A model generated the notes under the pieces. That model ran no database searches, was not told the DNA's origin, and was given only the letters and a program-made list of their open reading frames with translations. From JAICXG01 sp036825615 (GTDB lineage: Bacteria > Verrucomicrobiota > Verrucomicrobiia > Chthoniobacterales > UBA10450), in the NCBI GenBank assembly GCA_036825615.1, contig DAISXY010000004.1, forward strand, positions 124,001-188,000: a DNA stretch of 64,000 nt, read 5' to 3'. Position 1 is the stretch's first letter. Each line of letters begins with the position of its first letter. Below, piece after piece: positions 32,490-41,775 of the stretch. The position numbers and the translations under genes are program-made.

Positions 32490-34908
32490 TACCGAAATCT
32501 CGAGCACAGTCGAAATAAGTGAGGCGAAACCGCCTCAGAGTGACAAGCGAGTGAGTGGTCCACTCACGCCTGAGCTGCTGGACAAAATGCAGCGTTACTG
32601 GCAGGCGGCGAATTACCTGACGGTGGGCCAGATTTATCTCCAGGAGAATCCGCTTTTGCGCGAGTCGCTCAAGCCGGAGCATATCAAGCCGCGGTTACTT
32701 GGTCACTGGGGCACGTCGCCGGGCCTGAGTCTGGTCTATGTGCATTTGAATCGCCTGATTCGAGAACAGGACGCAAACGTCATCTATCTAACCGGCCCTG
32801 GGCACGGCGGGCCGGCCATTATCGCGAATGTTTATCTCGAAGGCACTTACTCGGAGATCTATCCAAAGGTTACTCAGGATGTTGCTGGAATGCGGCAATT
32901 GTTTCGCCGTTTTTCCACCCCCGGCGGTGTGCCAAGTCACGTCAGTGTCCCGACGCCGGGTTCGATTCATGAGGGCGGTGAGCTTGGCTATGTCCTCGCG
33001 CATGCGTTCGGCGCCGCGTTCGATAACCCGGACCTGATCGTCGCCGCCGTCGTAGGCGATGGCGAAGCTGAAACCGGCCCGCTGGCCGCATCCTGGAAAA
33101 GCGTGCGGTATCTGAACGCCGCACGCGACGGCGCAGTGCTGCCCGTTTTGCATTTGAATGGTTACAAAATTGCCGGCCCGACTACGCTCGGTCGTTCTTC
33201 GGATGAAGATGTGCGCGCCCTGCTGGAAGCGAATGGCTATGCACCGCTCACGGTGGAAGGCGCTGACCCCGCCTATGTGCATCAGACATTCGCGGCGGCG
33301 CTGGATGAATGTTACTCATGGATTCGCCGAATCCAGGCTAGTGCTCGGGAGAACGGGCCGGACCCGGAGACTCAATGGCCGGCCATCATTTTGCGAACAC
33401 CAAAAGGTTGGACTGGACCGCGTGAAGTCGATGGTCTGCCAGTTGAAGGAACCTTTCGGTCCCATCAGGTGCCACTCGCGAAGGTGCGCGATAATCCTGT
33501 CCATCTCACTCAGCTCCAGGAATGGATGCAGAGTTATCAGCCGCAGGAGTTATTTGATGAGAATGGGCGCTTCATAGAGGAGCTGGCCGCGCTCGCGCCC
33601 GAACACGATCGGCGGATGGGCGCCAACCCGCATGCGAATGGCGGGCGATTGTTAAAGCCATTGCAGCTCCCGGATTTCGCCACGCACGCACTCCCGGTCG
33701 AGCAGCCGGCAAGGCAACGCCATGAGTCGACACGGCAGTTCGGCAAAATGCTGGCCGATGTCTTCACGTTAAACAAAGCGGAAGCGAACTTTCGTATCAC
33801 CTGCCCCGATGAGACTAACTCCAACCGGCTGGGTGATGTTTTCGCGGTCGAGAATCGCTGCTTCACCGGGAAAACCATCCCGCTCGATGATCATGTAAGT
33901 GCAGATGGCCGCGTCATGGAGGTGCTGAGCGAGCATCTTTGCGAAGGCTGGCTCGAAGGCTATCTCCTGACCGGGCGGCACGGTCTTTACGTGACCTATG
34001 AAGCCTTTGCCATGGTTTCTGCATCCATGACTGTGCAACACACCAAGTGGCTCCAGGAAGCCTCCGACCTTCCATGGCGAGCACCAATTGCCTCGCTCAA
34101 CATTCTTCTTACTTCCACCTGCTGGCGCAATGATCACAATGGCTTTAGTCACCAAGGTCCGGGTTTGATCGACGTCATTCTTTCCAAGCGGGGTACGGTG
34201 GCGCGTATCTATCTGCCGCCGGACGCTAACTGTCTCTTATCGATTGCGGATCACTGTTTGCGCAGTCGCAATTACGTAAACCTGATCGTGATTGATAAGC
34301 AGCCACAGTTACAATGGTTCGACATCGAAGCGGCACAGGAGCATTGCGCGCGCGGAGCATCAATCTTCCAGTGGGCGAGCACGCCAGGAAACGAGGAGCC
34401 GGATGTCGTGCTTGCGGCCGCGGGCGATGTCCCGACGCAGGAAATCGTCGCGGCCGCGTGGTGGCTGCGACAGCACGCACCGGACTTGCGCGTGCGCGTG
34501 GTCAACGTGGTTGATTTGATGGCGTTGTTCCCGCGCGAAGTGCATCCGCACGGGATTAGCGAGGCGGAGTTCGTGGGCCTGTTCACACCGGGTAAACCGG
34601 TCATTTTCGCCTTTCACGGTTATCAACGCGCCTTACACGCGATCGTCCACGGTCGCTCCCGCACGGACCGCTTTCACGTGCGCGGTTTTAACGAACAAGG
34701 CACAACGACCACACCGTTCCAGATGGTGGTGCTAAATCAGATCAGCCGTTATCATCTTGCCATCGCCGCGCTCCAGCGCGCGAACCGGCCTGACATTCCA
34801 ACGAGTGTGCTCATCGAGCGATGTCGCGCGGCGCTCGAGTCAGCCACGACCTACGCGCACCAGCATTTCGAAGATCCACCCGACATTCGTGACTGGATCT
34901 GGGTCTAG
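32476..34908 (+). CDS. xfp: xylulose-5-phosphate/fructose-6-phosphate phosphoketolase
   Basis: The 810-residue TPP-dependent enzyme splits xylulose-5-P or fructose-6-P with phosphate into acetyl phosphate plus an aldose phosphate. Motifs visible are LGHWGTSPGLSLVYVHLNR, LTGPGHGGPAI, TPGSIHEGGELGYVLAHAFG, VVGDGEAETGPLA (TPP-Mg2+ site), LNGYKIAGPTTLGR and HNGFSHQGPGLID. The length is typical. Coupled to ackA. Whether one or both sugar phosphates are used cannot be told. Confidence 0.96.
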   Translation: MLTFDTEISSTVEISEAKPPQSDKRVSGPLTPELLDKMQRYWQAANYLTVGQIYLQENPLLRESLKPEHIKPRLLGHWGTSPGLSLVYVHLNRLIREQDANVIYLTGPGHGGPAIIANVYLEGTYSEIYPKVTQDVAGMRQLFRRFSTPGGVPSHVSVPTPGSIHEGGELGYVLAHAFGAAFDNPDLIVAAVVGDGEAETGPLAASWKSVRYLNAARDGAVLPVLHLNGYKIAGPTTLGRSSDEDVRALLEANGYAPLTVEGADPAYVHQTFAAALDECYSWIRRIQASARENGPDPETQWPAIILRTPKGWTGPREVDGLPVEGTFRSHQVPLAKVRDNPVHLTQLQEWMQSYQPQELFDENGRFIEELAALAPEHDRRMGANPHANGGRLLKPLQLPDFATHALPVEQPARQRHESTRQFGKMLADVFTLNKAEANFRITCPDETNSNRLGDVFAVENRCFTGKTIPLDDHVSADGRVMEVLSEHLCEGWLEGYLLTGRHGLYVTYEAFAMVSASMTVQHTKWLQEASDLPWRAPIASLNILLTSTCWRNDHNGFSHQGPGLIDVILSKRGTVARIYLPPDANCLLSIADHCLRSRNYVNLIVIDKQPQLQWFDIEAAQEHCARGASIFQWASTPGNEEPDVVLAAAGDVPTQEIVAAAWWLRQHAPDLRVRVVNVVDLMALFPREVHPHGISEAEFVGLFTPGKPVIFAFHGYQRALHAIVHGRSRTDRFHVRGFNEQGTTTTPFQMVVLNQISRYHLAIAALQRANRPDIPTSVLIERCRAALESATTYAHQHFEDPPDIRDWIWV

Positions 34909-34925
34909 GAATCGCCGCGAAAGCG

Positions 34926-36488
34926 ATGATCACGGAGGATCAGACTCGTGTCGTCAAGTTCCTTGCCGCGCCCTCCACTCATGGAACCGCAACGGTCGAT
35001 CGAATTGAGACACACAGCGCCATCGTTTTTCTCGCGGGCACGCGTGCCTATAAACTAAAGCGCGCCGTGCGGTTTGATTATCTCGATTTCTCGACCGTCG
35101 AGCGACGCCGCGAAATGTGTAAGGCCGAGCTGCGCCTTAACCTGCGCACTGCGCCGGACATCTACCGTGAGGTGGTGGCGATTACCCGCGAGCCCGGCGG
35201 GTCGCTCGCACTGGGAGGATCAGGTGTGCCGATCGATTGGGTTGTGAAGATGAATCGCTTCCCGCAGGAGGCGCTGCTCGACCGGCTCGCTGCAGCTGCG
35301 AGCCTGGATCTTGATCTGATGCCGCCCCTGGCCACAACGATCGCGGAGTTTCATCGCATTGCAGAGCCGCGAGCTGATCACGGCGGGAAGCCGGGAATGG
35401 CGTGGGTGATCGAGGGGAATGCCGTGGGCTTTGCCAAGTACGGTGGCAAAGTTCTCGATCCAGTGGTATGCCGCCGGTTAACGGACCAAGCGCGCACCGA
35501 GGTCGAGAACCGTGGCGCATTGCTCGAGGAGCGGCGGGTTTCGGGATTCGTCCGGCAGTGTCACGGCGACCTGCATTTGCGCAACATCGTGCTCCTCGAG
35601 GACCGCCCGACGCTCTTCGACGCCGTTGAGTTCAACGACAAGATCGCGTGCATCGACGTCCTATACGACCTTGCCTTTCTTCTCATGGATCTCTGGCGCC
35701 GAGGGCTCCACCGACACGCCAACGCGGTTTGGAACCGCTATCTGACAGAGGCGGATGAGTTGAGCGGCTTGTCTTTGCTGCCGCTCTTCCTTTCCTGCCG
35801 GGCCGCGGTCCGAGCCAAAACAAGTGCGACGGCGGCAAGACTCCAGGCGGATGCCCAACGCCGCAGCGAGCTCGAGGCGCTGGGCTCGGAATACCTCGCA
35901 ATGGCGGAGCGCCTGCTGCACCCTCCTGCGCCATGTCTGATCGCCGTCGGTGGGTTCTCAGGGACTGGGAAGTCCACGCTGGCTTTCGGATTAGCGCCTT
36001 CCGTCGGCGCCGTGCCTGGCGCGGTCGTGATCCGCAGCGATGAAATCCGCAAGCGGTTATCCGGAGTTGCGCCGCTCGAACGCCTGGGACCGGAAGGTTA
36101 CTCTTGCGAGCTGTCGGAGCGCGTTTACGCGACCCTGGCCGAGCGTGCAAGGCGTGTAATCCGGGAAGGGCACAGCGCAATTGTCGATGCTGTTTATGCC
36201 CGACCCAGCGATCGCAGCGCCATCGAGCAGGTCGCGGCTGACGCGACCGTGCCGTTCGCCGGCATTTGGCTCGAAGCCCCGGAAGCCACTCTCGTCTCGC
36301 GCGTCGAGCGGCGTCACAATGATCCGTCGGATGCGGATGCCGCCGTAATCCGCCGCCAGCGCCAGCAAGGGACGGGCGCGATGACGTGGCGCCGCGTCGA
36401 AGCTTCGGGGCCACCTGAGGCTGTGCTGCAATCCGCGTCGCAACTGCGTGGGCGACAGATGCAAGGATCCCGGGCGGGACGGGAGTAA
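34926..36488 (+). CDS. phosphotransferase-like/P-loop kinase fusion protein
   Basis: The 520-residue cytoplasmic protein has two parts. The N-terminal 320 residues resemble an aminoglycoside/choline-kinase-type phosphotransferase: FVRQCHGDLHLRNIVLLED (catalytic loop HGDLHxxN), then FDAVEFNDKIACIDVLYD. The C-terminal 200 residues are a P-loop kinase with GGFSGTGKSTLAFGLA (Walker A) and IRSDEIRKRL. This APH plus AAA-type kinase fusion is found widely, often near acetate, USP or phosphoketolase genes, without a known substrate. It starts 17 bases after xfp and is probably in its operon. Confidence 0.83.
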   Translation: MITEDQTRVVKFLAAPSTHGTATVDRIETHSAIVFLAGTRAYKLKRAVRFDYLDFSTVERRREMCKAELRLNLRTAPDIYREVVAITREPGGSLALGGSGVPIDWVVKMNRFPQEALLDRLAAAASLDLDLMPPLATTIAEFHRIAEPRADHGGKPGMAWVIEGNAVGFAKYGGKVLDPVVCRRLTDQARTEVENRGALLEERRVSGFVRQCHGDLHLRNIVLLEDRPTLFDAVEFNDKIACIDVLYDLAFLLMDLWRRGLHRHANAVWNRYLTEADELSGLSLLPLFLSCRAAVRAKTSATAARLQADAQRRSELEALGSEYLAMAERLLHPPAPCLIAVGGFSGTGKSTLAFGLAPSVGAVPGAVVIRSDEIRKRLSGVAPLERLGPEGYSCELSERVYATLAERARRVIREGHSAIVDAVYARPSDRSAIEQVAADATVPFAGIWLEAPEATLVSRVERRHNDPSDADAAVIRRQRQQGTGAMTWRRVEASGPPEAVLQSASQLRGRQMQGSRAGRE

Positions 36489-36603
36489 CGAGTTGGAACC
36501 GCCGAGCCCGCTCAGCGCGATCTATCTGGGAACAACAGCTCGGTCTTGCCACGCAAGAGGCGCGGTCGAACTGGCGAACAAGCGCTGCTGATTCCGTCGA
36601 TTT

Positions 36604-37638
36604 ATGGATGTTCAAAATGCAATAGCACGTTGGGAGAGCGAAGGCGGAGCGATCCCGCAGGTCCAAACTCCGCGCGCACAATTCAAGGCGCTGAGGCTGC
36701 GGCGAATTCTGGTGCCGATTGATTTTTCGCCCGAGTCGCTCAAGACGCTCCGCTACGCGAAACGGCTGAGCGAACGATTCGGGGCGAAGTTGCATCTCGT
36801 CCATGTCCTGACGCCGCTCTCCTCAAGCTTCGTGCCACGGCGCACGCCGCTGCCGCCAATCTCGTCGCAGGAACTCGCCGCCGATGCGAGGGAACGGCTC
36901 CGAGAACTTGCGGCCGAGTTTTCGCTCCCGATGCGGCCCCGGCCATACTCGGTCGCGAGCGGCAGAATTGCCGACGAGATCAGCAACGTGGCCCGGGTGA
37001 CGCGAGCAGAGCTGATCGCGATCGCGACCCGCGGCTACACCGGCCTGAAGCGCGCTTTCCTCGGCAGCACGACGGAGAGCGTGGTGCGAAGTGCGCCTTG
37101 TCCGGTGCTCGTCGTGCGTGAGAACGAGCGACGTAACGAGAGCCAGCGCGCGCGCAAAGCTCCTCTGGAATTTCGGAAAATTCTGGTCCCGCTCGATTTT
37201 TCCGAGGCCTCGCGTCTGGGGCTGGAGTATGCGCTTTCTTTCGCGCAGAAATTCCACGCCACGCTCGTGCTTTTCCATGCGGTGGTGGTCAGCGGGTTGG
37301 TCCTCTCAAGCCGATACACGGCGGTGCAACTGCCGACCTTGATCGCGACCCAGCAGGATCATGCAAAGCGCGAGATGGAAGAACTGCGCAAGGTCATTTC
37401 TCAGCGAGGCGGCGCGGTCGAGGTGAAAATTGTCGTCGGCTCGCCGGTCGAGCAGATCGCAAAGCAGGTCGCAAGAGCGGGAGTGGACGTGATCATCACT
37501 TCCACGCATGGCCGCTCGGGATTGAGTCGCGCCTTTATCGGAAGCACGGCCGAACGCATCGTGCGTTACGCCACCTGCCCGGTCCTGGTGGTGCCAAACC
37601 GCGCCGCCGGACCCGAAGCCCATAAACGGCGCGGTTAA
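36604..37638 (+). CDS. tandem universal stress protein (two Usp domains)
   Basis: The 344-residue protein has two UspA domains: RRILVPIDFSPESLKTLRYA..TRGYTGLKRAFLGST at about residues 33-165, and RKILVPLDFSEASRLGLEYA..THGRSGLSRAFIGST at about 185-330. Each has the ATP-binding G-x2-G-x9-G-(S/T) loop intact. An about 30-residue N-terminal tail precedes them. It is cytoplasmic. It follows the kinase fusion by 115 bases (36489-36603, no features seen). Role in stress or energy-limited survival inferred from family and context. Confidence 0.9.
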   Translation: MDVQNAIARWESEGGAIPQVQTPRAQFKALRLRRILVPIDFSPESLKTLRYAKRLSERFGAKLHLVHVLTPLSSSFVPRRTPLPPISSQELAADARERLRELAAEFSLPMRPRPYSVASGRIADEISNVARVTRAELIAIATRGYTGLKRAFLGSTTESVVRSAPCPVLVVRENERRNESQRARKAPLEFRKILVPLDFSEASRLGLEYALSFAQKFHATLVLFHAVVVSGLVLSSRYTAVQLPTLIATQQDHAKREMEELRKVISQRGGAVEVKIVVGSPVEQIAKQVARAGVDVIITSTHGRSGLSRAFIGSTAERIVRYATCPVLVVPNRAAGPEAHKRRG

Positions 37639-37723
37639 TCGTGACATAGGCGGTCGGGAACTGGTGTTGAGAGCGACTGCTTCCGCCTGTCATTCGCCGC
37701 CTAAAGCAGCGTAACATCGAGCG

Positions 37724-39286
37724 ATGGTGCGCGTGCTCAGAATGCTGAAATGGATCGCGATCTGCATTCTGGCCATATGCCTGACACTGCTCGTGATCGG
37801 ATGGTTTAGCAGGTTGCCATCGCTGGAAGGACGCAGCACTTCCGCGGCAGTGTTAGAGACCGCTCAAACCCAGCTTGGGAGATCAATCGCGCCGCTGGTC
37901 GAACAACATCCCGGGCTTTCCGGAGTGTATCTGCTGCCCGACTCGCGCGATGCCTTTGCCGCACGGGCGCACCTCGCGGCCGTCGCGGAGCGGACACTCG
38001 ATGTCCAGTACTACATCTGGGAAAACGACATGACCGGCACGCTCCTGTTCGAGGCTTTGCACGCCGCGGCCGATCGCGGTGTCCGCGTCCGCCTTCTCCT
38101 CGATGACAACAACACCTCCGGTCTTGATCCCATTCTCGCCGCGCTTGATGCGCATCCGAATATTGAAGTGCGGCTCTTCAATCCTTTTGTCATTCGCAAA
38201 CCGCGGATTGGTTATCTGACCGACTTCTTTCGCGCCAATCGGCGCATGCATAACAAGTCCTTCACCGCCGATAATCAGGTCACGATCATCGGCGGCCGAA
38301 ACATCGGCGATGAATATTTTGGCGCCGCGGAAGGTTTCCTCTTTGTCGATCTCGACGTCATGACAGTGGGTCCGATCGTGCACGAAGTCTCGAATGATTT
38401 CGACCGCTACTGGGCGAGCGCTTCGTCGTATCCGCTCGAGCGTATTGTGCGGCGGGTTAAACCGGAGCGAATCAGCGAGATTACCTCGGCCGCGGCGAGC
38501 GTGGAGCGAAACCCCGCCGCACGCGACTACACCGCCGCGATCCGTGACTCTCCTTTTATTCGTGCCGTGCTCGAGAAACGGCTTGATTTCGAATGGGCCG
38601 CGGTCCGGATGATAAGTGATGACCCGGCCAAAGGGCTCGGACGCGCCGCACCGGAGAAGCTCTTTCCCGAGCAATTGAGCGAAGTCATCGGTCATCCAGT
38701 GTCCGATCTGGAGCTGGTCGCCTCATATTGGGTTCCTGGCGCGAGCGGAACGGAGCGGTTCAGTGCGATGGCGCAGCGCGGGGTGAAGATCAAGGTGCTG
38801 ACCAATTCACTCGAGGCCTCGGATAGCCCGTATGCTTATTCAGGATTCGCGAAGCGGCGCAAAGCGCTGCTCAAAGCCGGCCTCACGCTTTATGAAATGC
38901 GGCGCTTGTCTCCGGAACACGCGGGGCACAAACACGCCGGTCCCCTCGGCAGCTCAGGGTCGAGTCTGCACGCCAAGACTTTTTCCGTCGATCGCTCCCG
39001 CATCTTTGTTGGCTCGTTCAATTTTGATCCCCGTTCGCGCAAGCTGAACACCGAGCTGGGCTTTGTCATCGACAGCGCCGCGCTCGCGCAGCGAATCGAA
39101 GACGCCTTTCACCAGAGTATTCCTGAGAACTCCTATGAACTGCGTTTGTCTGAGAGCGGCCAGTTGTATTGGATCGAACGGCGTGGAGACGAGCTGGTGC
39201 GATACGATCAGGATCCGGGCACAAGCTGGTGGTTACGAACGGCCGTCTGGTTCCTCTCACTCCTCCCAATCGAGTGGCTGTTGTGA
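37724..39286 (+). CDS. phospholipase D-family protein, cardiolipin synthase (ClsC-like)
   Basis: The 520-residue protein has an N-terminal membrane anchor (MLKWIAICILAICLTLLVIG) and two HKD motifs: RRMHNKSFTADN (H-x-K-x4-D), followed by IIGGRNIGDEYF, and SSLHAKTFSVDR, followed by FVGSFNFDPRS. The domain order and DVQYYIWENDMTGTLLFEAL are those of ClsC/YmdC-type cardiolipin synthases, which join two phosphatidyl groups. The ATG at 37724 or 37742 may start it. Membrane lipid role inferred. Confidence 0.87.
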   Translation: MVRVLRMLKWIAICILAICLTLLVIGWFSRLPSLEGRSTSAAVLETAQTQLGRSIAPLVEQHPGLSGVYLLPDSRDAFAARAHLAAVAERTLDVQYYIWENDMTGTLLFEALHAAADRGVRVRLLLDDNNTSGLDPILAALDAHPNIEVRLFNPFVIRKPRIGYLTDFFRANRRMHNKSFTADNQVTIIGGRNIGDEYFGAAEGFLFVDLDVMTVGPIVHEVSNDFDRYWASASSYPLERIVRRVKPERISEITSAAASVERNPAARDYTAAIRDSPFIRAVLEKRLDFEWAAVRMISDDPAKGLGRAAPEKLFPEQLSEVIGHPVSDLELVASYWVPGASGTERFSAMAQRGVKIKVLTNSLEASDSPYAYSGFAKRRKALLKAGLTLYEMRRLSPEHAGHKHAGPLGSSGSSLHAKTFSVDRSRIFVGSFNFDPRSRKLNTELGFVIDSAALAQRIEDAFHQSIPENSYELRLSESGQLYWIERRGDELVRYDQDPGTSWWLRTAVWFLSLLPIEWLL

Positions 39287-39439
39287 AAGGCGGCCCTTGG
39301 AATCCTCGTCAGAGGAGGCCGGCGACTTGCTGCACGCGCGAAAAACTGCCAATTTGCGGGAGCAAAAGGAGAACAGCCCGTTTCTCCTGAAGTTCGGCAT
39401 TTGTTGCGGCATGACATCGAGGCCAGTCCGGCGATCGCA

Positions 39440-39940
39440 ATGAAAATATTGATCCCAATTGCTCTTGGCCTTGTTTCTTTGCTCTCAAGCCCTTGCCCTG
39501 CATCGACCGCAGGGCGAGCGAAAGCAGAACCTTCCCCGGCCAAGATAGAGCCCTTCACCTACGCGAACGTTGTCGCCTTTTTCAAGGCAGCTCAATTTCG
39601 AGCGACCGAAGTGCAGAAACGTTGCACGATCTTTTTCGAAGGCGAATGGAAGAACGCCAATATCTATAACTACTGCGTCATTATGGTCGAGAACGCTGAC
39701 GAAGATATTCAGCTCACTTTCTATCTCACCGATGCTCATGAGATGAACTGGGTGACCGAATTCCTCGACGGGCCATTCTTTAAAGGCAACGAGACGGAGA
39801 AGCTTTTTGGCCTTATGAATTCAGGGCGGGAGGTGCGAGGCAGAAACATCGGCCGCTTCCGGGTTGATTTCGACCATTGCCAGCCGCGCCATGCTGAGAT
39901 TCTGGTGTTTAGCTTCACGCCCCGCGGCGCCGGCGGTTGA
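39440..39940 (+). CDS. secreted protein of unknown function
   Basis: The 166-residue product starts with a signal peptide (MKILIPIALGLVSLLSSPCPA) cleaved near STAG. The mature part contains FTYANVVAFFKAAQFRATEV, an acidic stretch MVENADEDIQLTFYLTDAHEMNWV, and FRVDFDHCQPRHAEILVFSF. No domain recognised. The signal begins at the ATG at 39440; the frame opens earlier at 39401. A 153-base gap before it (39287-39439) shows nothing else. Confidence 0.55.
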   Translation: MKILIPIALGLVSLLSSPCPASTAGRAKAEPSPAKIEPFTYANVVAFFKAAQFRATEVQKRCTIFFEGEWKNANIYNYCVIMVENADEDIQLTFYLTDAHEMNWVTEFLDGPFFKGNETEKLFGLMNSGREVRGRNIGRFRVDFDHCQPRHAEILVFSFTPRGAGG

Positions 39941-39984
39941 TTTATGGTCGATATGGCGAGGAGGTTGATATCGAATAGCACGAG

Positions 39985-40446
39985 ATGAAACCTCGGAGCA
40001 CGAAACAGCTTGGGCTTATCCTTAGGTGGTCTCTCGTCGCCCTCTGCGTTGTATTCATCCTGATTCAATTTGTGCCCGTGAATCGGACAAACCCGGCGGT
40101 TGAAACGGAGGTCCGTGCTCCAGCGCAAGTCGCCTCGGTCCTGCGACGCGCCTGCTATGATTGCCACTCGAACGAGACCGTCTGGCCAATGTATGCGCGG
40201 GTCGCGCCGGTGTCGTGGTTGGTCGCCTATGATGTCCGTGAAGGAAGAGCAGCGTTGAATTACTCGACTTGGAACCGCCTTAGTCCAGAGAAGCAGGCAA
40301 AGGCGATCCGCGAAAGTTGGAAGGAGGTGGCGGAAGGCGAAATGCCCACCTGGTACTACGTCATGCTCCATCCGGAAGCACGGCTTTCCCCGGCCGATCA
40401 TTCCGTGCTCCGCGCCTGGTCAGACTCGGCGGATCCGAGGCGGTAA
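39985..40446 (+). CDS. haem-binding domain protein (membrane-anchored monohaem)
   Basis: The 153-residue product has an N-terminal anchor (LGLILRWSLVALCVVFILIQF). A cytochrome-type CxxCH is in RRACYDCHSNETVWPMYARVAPVSWLVAYDVREGRAAL, which matches the haem-binding domain family (PF14376) exactly in pattern. It is periplasmic. Such proteins are found with peroxidases and stress genes. It is followed 170 bases later by a hemerythrin. The stop codon is inside the left arm of a hairpin. Confidence 0.85.
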   Translation: MKPRSTKQLGLILRWSLVALCVVFILIQFVPVNRTNPAVETEVRAPAQVASVLRRACYDCHSNETVWPMYARVAPVSWLVAYDVREGRAALNYSTWNRLSPEKQAKAIRESWKEVAEGEMPTWYYVMLHPEARLSPADHSVLRAWSDSADPRR

Positions 40447-40480
40447 ATCGCCGTCGCGCCGGTTTACGCCGGCGATTTAC
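40443..40480 (+). terminator. hairpin over the stop codon of the haem-binding gene
   Basis: A perfect 11-bp stem GTAAATCGCCG / CGGCGATTTAC with a 16-base loop; the left arm overlaps the TAA stop. No U-run follows, so termination is not certain. Confidence 0.5.
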
Positions 40481-40615
40481 TTCCCGCCAGGATATTGATT
40501 GTCGAGCCGAATCATTTGCCGGCCAGCTTGATCAGGATGAACTTCGGGGAAAACCGTCCACACAGTGAAACTGATGGCTGCACCGAAGTTTTCAGTAAAA
40601 GCAACCAGGATGATT

Positions 40616-41194
40616 ATGAATAACTCCACCTATCTTCGTCTGTTTGGCCCGATTACCGCCGTGCTGGTGATCACATTGAGCGGGCCGATCGCCGTCCACG
40701 GCCAGAATTCGCCAGAGGCCGAGCCGCATCAACACCATTCGAAAATTCAAATTCCCGAGGCGATGCGCCTCGAACATTTGGAAATCCATAATGGCCTCGT
40801 CCGCGCGACGAAGCTGGCGGGCGAAGTGGGTGAGGCGGCGCGCAAACTCGCCGCCGTGCTCGATCCGCATTTCGTGCGCGAGGAGCAAATCGCGCTGCCG
40901 CCATTGGGGCTGCTCGCTCCACTTTCGCGCGGCGAATTTACTCCGGAAATGCGCGAGGTCCTGCCGATGACCGACGCGCTCCGCGCGGAACTTCCGCGCA
41001 TGCTCTCGGAGCACAAGGCAATCCACGCCGCGACCGTGCGGCTGGCCGAGGTTGCGAAAGCGGCCGGCAATGCTGAGGTCGAGCGCCTGGCCGAAACGCT
41101 GAAAGTGCATGCGCAAAACGAAGAAGAGGTATTCTACCCGGCTGCGCTCCTGGTCGGCGATGTCGTGCGCGCCCACTTAACCAACCAACGTTAA
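40616..41194 (+). CDS. secreted hemerythrin-like protein
   Basis: The 192-residue product has a signal peptide (LRLFGPITAVLVITLSGPIA) followed by a His-rich stretch (EAEPHQHHSK). It then has the four-helix hemerythrin pattern with His/Glu positions RLEHLEIHNGL, HFVREEQ, SEHKAIHA and HAQNEEEVFYPA. Such a periplasmic di-iron protein may bind O2, NO or iron. The ATG at 40616 (MNNSTYLRLF) is chosen; one two codons upstream is as likely. It precedes rnk by 17 bases. Confidence 0.85.
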   Translation: MNNSTYLRLFGPITAVLVITLSGPIAVHGQNSPEAEPHQHHSKIQIPEAMRLEHLEIHNGLVRATKLAGEVGEAARKLAAVLDPHFVREEQIALPPLGLLAPLSRGEFTPEMREVLPMTDALRAELPRMLSEHKAIHAATVRLAEVAKAAGNAEVERLAETLKVHAQNEEEVFYPAALLVGDVVRAHLTNQR

Positions 41195-41211
41195 TCGTCC
41201 TCGAAAGCACC

Positions 41212-41625
41212 ATGAAAAAGTCCATTTATGTGACCAGCCAGGATAAGGAACGTTTGCAACAATTGCTCGCCATGTCGTCGACTTCCGACCCGCGCCAGCA
41301 GGGCGATTGGAGAGCGCTCGCGGAGGAATTGCGTCGCGCCACGATCGTCGAGCCTAACGAGGTCCCGGCGGACGTGATCACGATGAATTCGCGCGCCGAC
41401 CTGGTTGATCTGGATACCGGCGAAACCGTGACTTTCACCCTGGTCTTCCCCCCGGAGGCGGACGTGGAGCAGGAGAAGATTTCGGTGCTCGCGCCGATCG
41501 GTGCGGGAATGCTCGGCTACCGCGTCGCCGACGAATTCGAATGGAAGGTGCCGGGGGGCATTCGACGGATGAAAGTGGCCAGGGTCCGGTACCAACCCGA
41601 AGCCGCGGGCGATTTCGATCGTTAG
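41212..41625 (+). CDS. rnk: nucleoside diphosphate kinase regulator (Rnk-like, GreA/GreB C-terminal fold)
   Basis: The 137-residue protein has the short N-terminal helical part (DKERLQQLLAM..LAEELRRATIVEPNEVPADVITMNS) and the GreA/GreB C-terminal FKBP-like domain (VFPPEADVEQEKISVLAPIGAGMLGYRVADEFEW) of Rnk. Rnk binds RNA polymerase without the coiled-coil tip needed for transcript cleavage. A CCTAACGA word is in the coding region and a TCGTTAGG word forms the last codons and stop (TAG), 265 bases apart in opposite directions. Confidence 0.9.
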   Translation: MKKSIYVTSQDKERLQQLLAMSSTSDPRQQGDWRALAEELRRATIVEPNEVPADVITMNSRADLVDLDTGETVTFTLVFPPEADVEQEKISVLAPIGAGMLGYRVADEFEWKVPGGIRRMKVARVRYQPEAAGDFDR

Positions 41626-41775
41626 GCGAGCGGCCTGAAGTTGAGCCGCTCGTGCCCGAGGCGGTGAGGGAAGCGCCGATCCACCAGCCTTACGAAACGA
41701 GCGGCTCTCCGCGCACCTGATCAGATCGCAAGAGAAGAGCACCCTCTCGTTGACGGAAAATCCGCGATTTACCTT

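Noticed and set aside
41191..41742. 183-residue reverse frame
   Set aside because: It is the antisense of rnk, which is well supported.
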